DNA from: Halomonas litopenaei
GTDB lineage: Bacteria; Pseudomonadota; Gammaproteobacteria; Pseudomonadales; Halomonadaceae
Assembly (NCBI RefSeq): GCF_003045775.1
Contig: NZ_PXNS01000010.1
Location: 124,001-188,000, forward strand
Length of the DNA: 64,000 bases
Direction: 5' to 3'
Positions 27,920-37,050 of this stretch are shown here, piece after piece (the stretch's first letter is position 1; every line of letters begins with the position of its first letter). The position numbers and the translations under genes are program-made. The notes below the pieces were generated by a model, which had not been told where the DNA came from, did not search any database, and saw nothing but the letters and a program-made list of their open reading frames with translations.

Positions 27920-28282
27920 ATGAATATCCAGCCGATTCACAACGATGCCGATCTGGAGCGGGCCTTCGCTCGGATGGAGGCGCTATGGAATGCCGAAGAC
28001 GGCAGTCCCGAGGCCGACGAACTTGAGGTCCTGTCGATTCTGATTGAGCACTATGAAGACGAGCACTACCCGATCGGTCCATCGGATCCCATCGAAGCGA
28101 TCAAGTTTCGCATGGAACAGCAAGGGCTGACGCCAAGAGACCTGGAAGCCTATATCGGCGGTAGCGGACGGGTCTCGGAGGTGCTGAATCGCAAGCGTGG
28201 GCTCAGCCTGGCCATGATCCGCCGGCTGCATCATGGGCTACGGATCCCCTACGAGAGTTTGATGAACGAGACATCTGCTTAA
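27920..28282 (+). CDS. higA: HigA-type antitoxin, orphan
   Basis: 120 residues. N-terminal part (MNIQPIHNDADLERAFARME) and the Xre-type helix-turn-helix (about 70-110: GLTPRDLEAYIGGSGRVSEVLNRKRGLSLAMIRRLHHG) match the HigA family. It follows a truncated higB with no gap. With the toxin lost, its remaining roles would be DNA binding at its own or other promoters, or neutralising a HigB encoded elsewhere. Confidence 0.88.
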   Translation: MNIQPIHNDADLERAFARMEALWNAEDGSPEADELEVLSILIEHYEDEHYPIGPSDPIEAIKFRMEQQGLTPRDLEAYIGGSGRVSEVLNRKRGLSLAMIRRLHHGLRIPYESLMNETSA

Positions 28283-28313
28283 CCTTGAGCTTCCGCCCAC
28301 CATGTCATCGATC

Positions 28314-28340
28314 ACGCCGCCGCCCATAGGGCGGCGGCGT
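28314..28340. terminator. strong hairpin after higA
   Basis: Twelve-bp perfect stem acgccgccgccc/gggcggcggcgt with a 3-base loop, between higA (+) and the convergent beta-lactamase gene. No T-run on either strand. Confidence 0.5.
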
Positions 28341-28420
28341 CGCGTGTGGGGCCAGGATGAGGCCCTGCGTCTGATTCGGCCCAGGAGTATCACTGAGATC
28401 CAGTGATCCAAACGTGATCG

Positions 28421-29626
28421 TCAGTGCTCCAGCGCCTCCAGTATCCGCCAGGCGGCTTCGACGCGCTCGCCGTTGGGGTAGCGCTTGTTGGCGAGGATGA
28501 CGATGCCCAGTTCATGCGCCGGCATAAAGGCGGCGTAGGCGCCGAAGCCGCCGGTGGAGCCGGTCTTGTGGTACCAGCGCTGGGGCTGTGGCTCGCCTGA
28601 CGGCTCGAGCATGGTGACAGGCTGGGGCTCCAGCGCCATCTCTGCGGTGGTGCCGTTTTGCAGCGTATCGAGGGTCGTCGGCAGGGCGTAGCTTTCCCAG
28701 GCGAGTCCCTGCTGCATCTCGCCGACGGCGGCGTAGCCCTGGTGGGTGGCCAGCAGGGCTTGTGCCATGCGCTGGTCGTCCTGGCTGCCTTGATAGGCGT
28801 CGATATTGGCCTGAACGAAGCGTGCCAGGTCCCGTGCCGTGGTCTTGATGCCGTAGGCCTGGGTGTCCAGCGGGCCCGGATTGACGCGCACAGGCTGATC
28901 GTCGCTGTTGTAGCCCTGGGCGTAGTGGCGGGCCTGGTCGTCGGGCACCGTAAGCCAGGTGGCATCGAGGCCAAGTGAGGGCAGCACACTGTCCTGCATC
29001 AGCTCAGCGAAGCTTGAGCCTTCGCTCTGGGCCGCGAGCAGGCCGAACAGGCCGATGCTGGGGTTCGAGTACAGGCGTTTGGTGCCGGCGGCAAAGTCCG
29101 GCTGCCAGTTCACGAAGTAGTCGTGGAGGGTGGCGTCGTCGACGCCTGCGGGAAACTGCAGCGGGAAGCCGCCGGCGGTGTAGGTGGCAAGCTCTACCAT
29201 GCTGACCTCGCCTACCGGACGACCCTCGAAGTCGGGCTCGATGCTGGCCGCGCTGTCGCTCAGGGAGAAGGCTCCGCCTTGCTGCACCCAGGCGCCCAGC
29301 GCCGCAGTGAAGGTCTTGCTGACCGAGCCGATTTCGAACAGGGTGTCGTCGTTCACTGCGGCGCCGGTCGAGGACTCCCGGCTGGCGACGCCGTAGTGGC
29401 TCAGGCAGATGTTGCCGTGGTCGATCAGTGCCACCGACACGCCCGGGATGCCGTGGTGATCCATCAGTGCCTCGATCTGCTGGTCCATGGTCGGGTTTTC
29501 GCAGGATCGGCTACTCTGCTGCTCGACGGTACTCCGGTCGGCGTCTTTTGGCGCGGAGGCTGCCTGGGCGGAGGTGGTCCCCACGGCGAGGACGAGGGGC
29601 AGAAGATGAACGGGGCGAACGGGCAT
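28421..29626 (-). CDS. class C (AmpC-type) beta-lactamase/serine hydrolase
   Basis: 401 residues from ATG 29626; signal peptide ending near residue 22 (TSAQA), so periplasmic. The three class C motifs are present: S101-V-S-K104, Y186-S-N188 (YSN rather than the more common YAN) and K354-T-G356. Length and motif spacing fit AmpC and argue for real beta-lactamase rather than esterase activity. No ampR gene is adjacent, so inducible control of the classical kind is not evident. The 258-bp region 29627-29884 holds two copies of taccgatcgccac (29826 and 29842) and no gene I recognise. Confidence 0.9.
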   Translation of the reverse strand: MPVRPVHLLPLVLAVGTTSAQAASAPKDADRSTVEQQSSRSCENPTMDQQIEALMDHHGIPGVSVALIDHGNICLSHYGVASRESSTGAAVNDDTLFEIGSVSKTFTAALGAWVQQGGAFSLSDSAASIEPDFEGRPVGEVSMVELATYTAGGFPLQFPAGVDDATLHDYFVNWQPDFAAGTKRLYSNPSIGLFGLLAAQSEGSSFAELMQDSVLPSLGLDATWLTVPDDQARHYAQGYNSDDQPVRVNPGPLDTQAYGIKTTARDLARFVQANIDAYQGSQDDQRMAQALLATHQGYAAVGEMQQGLAWESYALPTTLDTLQNGTTAEMALEPQPVTMLEPSGEPQPQRWYHKTGSTGGFGAYAAFMPAHELGIVILANKRYPNGERVEAAWRILEALEH

Positions 29627-29884
29627 GAGCGGTGATTCCGTCGTGTGGGGGTGTTGCCCGAGGCAGTGGGGCCAAGGGGCAGGCGGACAGGCACAGGACG
29701 GCGCGCCTTGAAGGCTCACGGAGTCTGCTGTGCCGGCACAATCATCGCCTGAACCCGGCGGCGAGTCACCCGTGGGCTGAGGTTCGATCGTGCGGCTCTC
29801 ACCTCATTTCGTCTCGCTCTACCTCTACCGATCGCCACGTTTACCGATCGCCACCTTCACCCTGGTAGTGCCTGCTATATCGCC

Positions 29885-30583
29885 TCAGGCCAGGACCTTG
29901 AGGCCTCGTTGCACGGCGGGGCGCTCGAGAAACGCCTGGAGGGTGCGGTCGACGTGGGGGAAGTTGGCAAACTCGACCAGATCCCCGGCGTCGTAGCGGT
30001 AGACCAGGTTACGTACCCAGGGAAGGATGGCGATATCCACCACCGAGTAATCCTCGCCCATGATCCACTCGCGCTGTTCCAGGCGCTTGTCCAGCACCCC
30101 AAGCAGGCGTTTGGCCTCGTCCACGTAGCGCTGAAGAGGGCGCTTGTCCTCGAGTTCCTTGCCGGCGAAGAAGTGGAAGTAGCCGATCTGGCCAAACATC
30201 GGGCCCACGCCGCCGACCTGGAACATCAGCCATTGCAGGGCCTGATAGTACGCCTGGGGCGTCTGGGGCACCAACTGGCCGGTCTTGTCGGCCAGGTACA
30301 GCAGAATCGTGCCTGACTCGAACAGTCCGATCGGCTGGCCTTCAGGGCCGTCGGGATCGAGGATCGCGGGAATCTTGTTGTTGGGGCTGAGCGAGAGAAA
30401 CTCGGAAGAGTGCTGGTCCCTGGTATCGAAGTTGACCCGGTGCGCTTCGTAGTCCAGCCCGACTTCCTCCAGCATGATCGAGACCTTGACCCCGTTGGGG
30501 GTCGGCAGCGAATAGAGCTGCAGGCGCTCGGGGTGTGTCGCCGGCCACTTGGCAGTGATGGGGAAGCGGGAAAGGTCGGTCAT
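29885..30583 (-). CDS. glutathione transferase, YfcG/nu-class type
   Basis: 232 residues from ATG 30583, preceded by AAGGAA; the longer frame is not supported. N-terminal thioredoxin-like domain with YSLPTPNGVKVSIMLEEVG and the SPNNKIPAI cis-Pro segment plus ESGTILLYLA glutathione-binding site. The helical C-terminal domain has the WLMFQVGGVGPMFGQ block. This matches E. coli YfcG/YghU disulfide-bond oxidoreductases, which use glutathione to reduce disulfides or peroxides. Monocistronic. Confidence 0.92.
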   Translation of the reverse strand: MTDLSRFPITAKWPATHPERLQLYSLPTPNGVKVSIMLEEVGLDYEAHRVNFDTRDQHSSEFLSLSPNNKIPAILDPDGPEGQPIGLFESGTILLYLADKTGQLVPQTPQAYYQALQWLMFQVGGVGPMFGQIGYFHFFAGKELEDKRPLQRYVDEAKRLLGVLDKRLEQREWIMGEDYSVVDIAILPWVRNLVYRYDAGDLVEFANFPHVDRTLQAFLERPAVQRGLKVLA

Positions 30584-30810
30584 GGGGACATTCCTTGTGG
30601 TGAAGAACGAAGGGAGCGTGACGCTGACATCTGGTGGCTGGAAGTACGAACTGACGGTGCGAGCAAGGAGCGATCGAGACAGGCGTCGCCCTTGACCTGA
30701 ACCGGGGAAAGCCGTCAGCCAACGTCTGGAGGGTAGCACCCGACGACGGATTCGAGCGTCGCCAGGCGCAGAAAGGCGCAACTCTGGTGCATTTGGCGCT
30801 GCTGCCAAAG

Positions 30811-30897
30811 CGGGTTCGGGCGCGTATCGGCGGGTTGGGGCGCGTACCAGCGGGTTGGGGCGCCCATTAGCAGGTTCGGGCGCCTATCAGCGGGGTC
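30811..30897. repeat. four-unit 20-bp tandem repeat
   Basis: Units start at 30811, 30831, 30851 and 30871 with a fifth partial. Consensus cgggttSgggcgcSYaYYaG, exact 20-bp period, a few substitutions. It lies in the 386-bp gap between the glutathione transferase start and the dddR stop. The rest of the gap holds the hairpin at 30919 and no gene. Confidence 0.8.
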
Positions 30898-30918
30898 TAC
30901 CCCCGGGCTGACTCAGGC

Positions 30919-30978
30919 CCTGGGTCTTGTACGAAAAGCCACCGAGCGCAGGCACTTTTCCTACAAGCCTCACCCAGG
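30919..30978. terminator. REP-like hairpin overlapping the dddR stop codon
   Basis: Outer stem cctgggt/acccagg and inner stem cttgtacgaaaag/cttttcctacaag (12 of 13 paired) enclose a core that matches 5096-5115 exactly in reverse complement over 20 bases. It overlaps the dddR stop codon, so it could end dddR transcription. It is a shorter relative of the element at 5083-5229. Confidence 0.6.
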
Positions 30979-31884
30979 GCGGTTGGGCCAGACGCTCTCC
31001 AGGGTGGCAAGCGCGGCCTGCAGCGGCGGCTCGCGGGTGCGTTCCTTCTTCCATACAAAGCACAGGGCGCAGTCCAGCGTCACCCCCTCGACGATGGTCA
31101 GGCCGCTGCGCTGGCGCTCGGTCAAGGCCAGCGAGTCCCGGGCCAGGCTCAACCCCACCCCGGCGCGTACCAGATCGAGCATGCAGGCCTCCTGGTCGAC
31201 CTGGGCGACCCGCCGGGGCGTCTCTCCGCTGTCCTGCATGGCGCGCTTGAGCAGTCGATGGTGGACCGAGTCGGGGGGTGTGACGATCCAGGGCAGGGTG
31301 GCCAGCGTCGACCAGCGGGTGTCCTCGACCCGTGATTCCCAGCCTGAGGGCGCCACCACGTAGTAGCGAAAGTGGGTCAGCTCGACAAACGCAAGTTCGC
31401 CGGTACCGTCGGCGTGGGTGCTGCCTGTTCCGGGGGGCGCCAGATAGAAACCTGCATCCAGCTCGCCGCGCTCCACTCGCGACAGGGCGTAACCGCTCAT
31501 GCCGTGGTGCAGCTCGGTCTCGAGTTCGGGGGCGCGCTCGACCAGCACCTTGAGAAAACTGCCCAGACGGATGAACTCGGGGTCGATGATGGTGCCGATC
31601 CTCAACAGCCCACGCACCGTCGAGTGCAACGAGCGGGCCATCTGATCGAACACCCGAGCGCTCTCCAGGGCCTTTTCGGCGGTGGGCAGCAGTGCCTGAC
31701 CGTGGGCCGTCAGCTCCAGTCCTTGGGGGCGGCGGTGGAACAGCGTCAGTCCCAGCGTTGCCTGCAGCTGCTTCAACTTTAGGCTAACCGCCGGCTGGGT
31801 GAGATGCAGCGCCTCGGCGGCGCGGGAGACGCTGCCGAGGTGCGCCACCGTGACGAATGCTCGCAGCGTGGGGTAGTCCTGCAT
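30970..31884 (-). CDS. dddR: LysR-type regulator of the DMSP operon
   Basis: 304 residues from ATG 31884 (AAGGAAG upstream). N-terminal winged helix (residues 1-60; ...LGSVSRAAEALHLTQPAVSLKLKQLQ) and a LysR substrate-binding domain from about 90. It is divergent from dddC with a 36-bp inverted repeat between them, the normal layout for a LysR activator of the adjacent operon. In the Halomonas and Marinomonas DMSP systems the adjacent LysR regulator is DddR. The inducer (DMSP, 3-hydroxypropionate or acrylate) cannot be told from sequence. Confidence 0.85.
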   Translation of the reverse strand: MQDYPTLRAFVTVAHLGSVSRAAEALHLTQPAVSLKLKQLQATLGLTLFHRRPQGLELTAHGQALLPTAEKALESARVFDQMARSLHSTVRGLLRIGTIIDPEFIRLGSFLKVLVERAPELETELHHGMSGYALSRVERGELDAGFYLAPPGTGSTHADGTGELAFVELTHFRYYVVAPSGWESRVEDTRWSTLATLPWIVTPPDSVHHRLLKRAMQDSGETPRRVAQVDQEACMLDLVRAGVGLSLARDSLALTERQRSGLTIVEGVTLDCALCFVWKKERTREPPLQAALATLESVWPNRPG

Positions 31885-31907
31885 GGCGCCTTCCTTCAAC
31901 AGAGCGT

Positions 31908-31943
31908 GTTATTTGAGAACTTTATATCTGGGTTTCAAATAAC
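31908..31943. promoter_or_regulatory. DddR operator candidate
   Basis: Perfect 9-bp arms gttatttga (31908-31916) and tcaaataac (31935-31943) separated by 18 bp. With a start site estimated near 31982 it spans about -74 to -39, the usual recognition region for a LysR activator. Confidence 0.7.
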
Positions 31944-31947
31944 TCAA

Positions 31948-31975
31948 TTGCTCAGATCGCCACCAGAGATAGGCT
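31948..31975 (+). promoter_or_regulatory. candidate promoter of dddCATD
   Basis: TTGCTC (31948-31953), 16-bp spacer, TAGGCT (31970-31975). A weak sigma-70-like promoter just downstream of the LysR-type operator, as expected for an activated promoter. It leaves a leader of about 80 bases before dddC. Confidence 0.45.
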
Positions 31976-32062
31976 GTACAGCGACAAGACGAGCAGGCTG
32001 GGCACCTTTCCTCATACGGCCACGCTCGAATAACTTAAACAACGCTTATAAAGGAGCACTCC

Positions 32063-33571
<1,509 letters not shown>

Positions 33572-33594
33572 CGCCCTGAATCGAGGGACCTGCG

Positions 33595-35265
33595 ATGACA
33601 ACCGTACAACAATACGACAGCGAGTTTGACTACATCGTGGTCGGAGCAGGCACCGCCGGGTGCCTGCTGGCCAATCGCCTGAGCGCCGACCCCAACAACC
33701 GGGTGCTGCTGATCGAAGCCGGTGGTCGCGACAACTACCACTGGATCCACGTGCCGGTGGGCTACCTGTACTGCATCGACAACCCACGCACCGACTGGCG
33801 CTTTCGCACCGATCCGGACGCGGGCCTCAACGGGCGCTCGCTACTCTACCCGCGCGGCAAGACCCTCGGCGGCTGCTCCAGCATCAACGGCATGATCTAC
33901 ATGCGCGGCCAGGCCCGGGACTACAACCACTGGGCCGAGGTCACCGGTGACGATCAGTGGCGCTGGGAGCACTGCCTGCCGGCCTTTATCCAGCACGAGG
34001 ATCACTATCGTCTGGACGAGGGCGGCGACGCCGACGCCGCCCACCGGGACTTTCACGGCCACGGCGGCGAGTGGCGCATCGAGAAGCAGCGGCTCAAGTG
34101 GGAGGTGCTGGACGACTTCGCCGAGGCGTCGGTCCAGGCGGGTATCCCACGGACCCAGGACTTCAACCGTGGCAGCAACGAGGGCGTCGACTACTTCGAG
34201 GTCAACCAGCGCTCCGGCTGGCGCTGGAACACCGCCAAGGCGTTCCTGCGCCCGGCGCTCAAGCGGCCGAACCTGACGCTGTGGCACTCCACCCAGGTCA
34301 ACCGGCTGATCGTCGCGGGCAGCGAGCCCGACGGCGAGAAGCGCTGTGAAGGCGTCGAGGTCAAGCGCGAGGGCACCACCCAGCTGGCCAGGGCGCGCCG
34401 TGAGGTGGTGCTGTCCGCCGGCGCCATCGGCTCGCCCCAGATACTGCAGCTCTCCGGCATCGGGCCTGGTGAACTGCTCAAGCAATACGGCATCGACGTC
34501 GTCCACGAACTGCCGGGGGTCGGCGAGAACCTGCAGGACCATCTGCAGATACGCTCGGTGTACAAGGTCAAGGGCGCCAAGACCCTCAACACCATGGCCA
34601 GCACCCTGTGGGGCAAGGCCGGCATCGGGATGGAGTACCTGCTCAAGCGCACCGGCCCGATGAGCATGGCGCCGTCTCAGCTCGGTATCTTCACCCGCAG
34701 CAGCGACGAGCACGAGCACCCCAACATCCAGTACCACGTCCAGCCCCTGAGTCTGGAGGCCTTCGGCCAGCCGCTGCATCCCTATCCGGCGGTCACCGCC
34801 AGCGTCTGCAACCTGAATCCGACCAGCCGCGGCAGCGTCAGGATTCAGAGCGCCGATCCGGCCCAGGCGCCGTCCATCGCCCCCAACTACCTGAGCACCG
34901 ACGAGGACCGGCGGGTCGCGGCGGACTCGCTGCGCGTCACCCGCAGGATCGCCGAGCAGAAGGCGTTCGCCAGGTACGAACCGGAGGAGGTCAAGCCCGG
35001 CGTCCAGTACCAGACCGATGAAGAGCTGTGGCGGCTGGCCGGTGACATCGGCACCACCATCTTCCACCCGGTCGGAACCACCCGGATGGGGCAGCCCGAC
35101 GATCCCATGGCGGTGGTCGACTCACGCCTGCGGGTGAGGGGCATCCAGGGCCTGCGCGTGGCGGACGCCGGCGTCATGCCGACCATCACCAGCGGCAATA
35201 CCAACTCGCCGACCTTGATGATCGCCGAGCGAGCGGCGGGCTGGATGCTCGAGGCCGCCGGCTGA
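33595..35265 (+). CDS. dddA: GMC-family FAD alcohol dehydrogenase (3-hydroxypropionate oxidation)
   Basis: 556 residues. N-terminal FAD-binding DYIVVGAGTAGCLLANRLS, GGCSSINGMIYMRG, and C-terminal HPVGTTRMG with catalytic His491 and Asn535 (TSGNTNSP) are those of choline-dehydrogenase-like GMC enzymes. In Halomonas DMSP clusters the flavoprotein next to dddC is DddA, which oxidises 3-hydroxypropionate to malonate semialdehyde. The gene follows dddC by 23 bases. Assignment rests on family and context; other small alcohols cannot be excluded. Confidence 0.88.
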   Translation: MTTVQQYDSEFDYIVVGAGTAGCLLANRLSADPNNRVLLIEAGGRDNYHWIHVPVGYLYCIDNPRTDWRFRTDPDAGLNGRSLLYPRGKTLGGCSSINGMIYMRGQARDYNHWAEVTGDDQWRWEHCLPAFIQHEDHYRLDEGGDADAAHRDFHGHGGEWRIEKQRLKWEVLDDFAEASVQAGIPRTQDFNRGSNEGVDYFEVNQRSGWRWNTAKAFLRPALKRPNLTLWHSTQVNRLIVAGSEPDGEKRCEGVEVKREGTTQLARARREVVLSAGAIGSPQILQLSGIGPGELLKQYGIDVVHELPGVGENLQDHLQIRSVYKVKGAKTLNTMASTLWGKAGIGMEYLLKRTGPMSMAPSQLGIFTRSSDEHEHPNIQYHVQPLSLEAFGQPLHPYPAVTASVCNLNPTSRGSVRIQSADPAQAPSIAPNYLSTDEDRRVAADSLRVTRRIAEQKAFARYEPEEVKPGVQYQTDEELWRLAGDIGTTIFHPVGTTRMGQPDDPMAVVDSRLRVRGIQGLRVADAGVMPTITSGNTNSPTLMIAERAAGWMLEAAG

Positions 35266-35319
35266 CGCCGGCGTCCTGCGCAGCAAGCGTGACAACAACA
35301 AACGATAAAGGTATCCCTG

Positions 35320-36882
35320 ATGAACGCGCCAGAGTCCCATTCCGATCGGCTCGACCTGCGGGTCTTCGTACCCGCCGTGCTGGTCATCGCAGGCCTGATC
35401 CTGCCCATCATCGTGTTCCCGGAGTCGGGGGCCGCACTGGTCAATGCGGCCTTTGCCTTTGCCACCGGGCGATTCGGCTGGCTGTATCTGCTCGCCGGCA
35501 TCGCCGTGGTGGTCTTTCTGGTGGGTCTGGCCATCAGTCGCTACGGCAACGTGCGGCTCGGCGGCCCCGATGACAAGCCGGAGTTTTCCTACTTCAGCTG
35601 GGTGGCGATGATCTTTGCCGGTGGTATCGGCATCGCCATCGTCAACTGGGCCTGGGTCGAACCCATCTACTACTTCACCGGCCCTCCCTTCGGCGTCGAG
35701 CCGAGCTCACAGGAAGCGGCCGAGTGGGCCTTGACCTACGGCCAGTTCCACTGGGGCTTCACGCCCTGGGCCTTCTATTGTCTGCCGGCCATCCCGATCG
35801 CCTACTCCATGTTCGTCCACAACCGCCCGGGCGTCAGGCTGTCCGTGGCCGCCCGCGGGGTGCTGGGGCGCCATGCCGACGGCTGGTGGGGCGCGCTTCT
35901 CGATGCGGTGGTGGTGTTCGGCATCGTCGGTGGCGTCGGTACCTCGCTGGGGCTGGCGGTGCCGCTGGTATCGCAACTGCTGAGCGGACTGCTCGGGGTG
36001 TCACCGTCATTCATGCTGGATATCGCGGTGCTGCTGATCTGGACCGCCATCTTCTCCGCCAGTGTGTGGTTCGGCCTGGCCAAGGGCATCAAGATCCTGT
36101 CGGACATCAACGTGCTGCTGGCGGGGGTACTGTTGGTCTTCACCCTGGTGGTGGGCGACACCCTGTTCATGGTGGAGGGCTGGGTCAACAGCCTCGGCAA
36201 GATGGTCTCCAACTTCGTGCCCATGAGCATGTGGACCGACCCAGTGGGGGACTCCAGCTTCTGGCGCGACTGGACGGTGTTCTACTGGGCCTGGTGGATC
36301 GCCTACGCCCCGATGATGGGCCTGTTCGTCGCCCGCATCTCGCGCGGTCGCACCATCCGTGAGCTGATCATCGCCGAAATGGTGTTCGGTTCCCTGGGCT
36401 GCTGGGTGTTCTTCGCGGTGTGGGGCGGCTATGCGCTGGACCTGCAGATATCCGGCACCCTGGACGTGGCGGCCATTCTTTCGGCCGAAGGCATCCCCGC
36501 CGCCGTTGAGGCGATCCTCGGCACCCTGCCGATGTCCGGTGTGATTACCACCCTGTTCGTGCTGCTGTGCTTCATCTTCCTGGCGACGACCCTGGACAGC
36601 TCCGCCTACGTGCTGGCGTCGGTGACCTCGCGCAAGTTGTCTGGCTATCAGGAACCGCAGCGCAAGATCCGCCTGATCTGGGCGTTTCTGATCGCCGGCG
36701 TCGGGGTAGCGCTGATCCAGCTTGGCGGGCTCAAACCGGTGCAGACCTCCACCATCGTGGTGGCGCTGCCGATGATTCCCGTGCTGGCGATCCTGGCATG
36801 GTCACTGGTGCGCTGGCTGCGCCAGGACTTCGCCAAGAAGGTCCTTGAACCCCACCTGGTTATCGAAGACGGAAAACACTGA
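35320..36882 (+). CDS. dddT: BCCT-family DMSP/betaine transporter
   Basis: 520-residue sodium- or proton-coupled carrier with about 12 membrane helices. The BCCT signature FYWAWWIAYAPMMGLFVARI provides the aromatic box that holds quaternary-ammonium or sulfonium substrates; the glycine-rich TM3 AMIFAGGIGIAIVNWAWVEP is also present. Sited between dddA and dddD, it is the expected DMSP importer. The last 24 codons and the following hairpin are repeated in tandem directly after the stop codon. Confidence 0.92.
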   Translation: MNAPESHSDRLDLRVFVPAVLVIAGLILPIIVFPESGAALVNAAFAFATGRFGWLYLLAGIAVVVFLVGLAISRYGNVRLGGPDDKPEFSYFSWVAMIFAGGIGIAIVNWAWVEPIYYFTGPPFGVEPSSQEAAEWALTYGQFHWGFTPWAFYCLPAIPIAYSMFVHNRPGVRLSVAARGVLGRHADGWWGALLDAVVVFGIVGGVGTSLGLAVPLVSQLLSGLLGVSPSFMLDIAVLLIWTAIFSASVWFGLAKGIKILSDINVLLAGVLLVFTLVVGDTLFMVEGWVNSLGKMVSNFVPMSMWTDPVGDSSFWRDWTVFYWAWWIAYAPMMGLFVARISRGRTIRELIIAEMVFGSLGCWVFFAVWGGYALDLQISGTLDVAAILSAEGIPAAVEAILGTLPMSGVITTLFVLLCFIFLATTLDSSAYVLASVTSRKLSGYQEPQRKIRLIWAFLIAGVGVALIQLGGLKPVQTSTIVVALPMIPVLAILAWSLVRWLRQDFAKKVLEPHLVIEDGKH

Positions 36883-37026
36883 CCTCACCGAGGAGGCTTC
36901 GGCCTCCTCACGTTGCCGCGCTGGCTGCGCCAGGACTTCGCCAAGAAGGTCCTTGAACCCCACCTGGTCATCGAAGACGGCAAACACTGACGTCACCGAG
37001 GAGGCTTCGGCCTCCTCCCGTTGCCA
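36811..37026 (+). repeat. 108-bp tandem duplication at the dddT 3' end, with two UUCG hairpins
   Basis: Copy 1 (36811-36918) holds the last 23 codons and stop of dddT plus a hairpin; copy 2 (36919-37026) follows head to tail with about four differences. Each contains the stem gaggaggc/gcctcctc with a cUUCGg tetraloop (36890-36909 and 36998-37017). The duplicated coding part is out of use because it follows the stop codon. The hairpins sit between dddT and dddD and lack a T-run, so they may protect or process mRNA, or attenuate. Confidence 0.9.
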
Positions 37027-37050
37027 CCCTTGCTTTACAGGAAGACCCCG

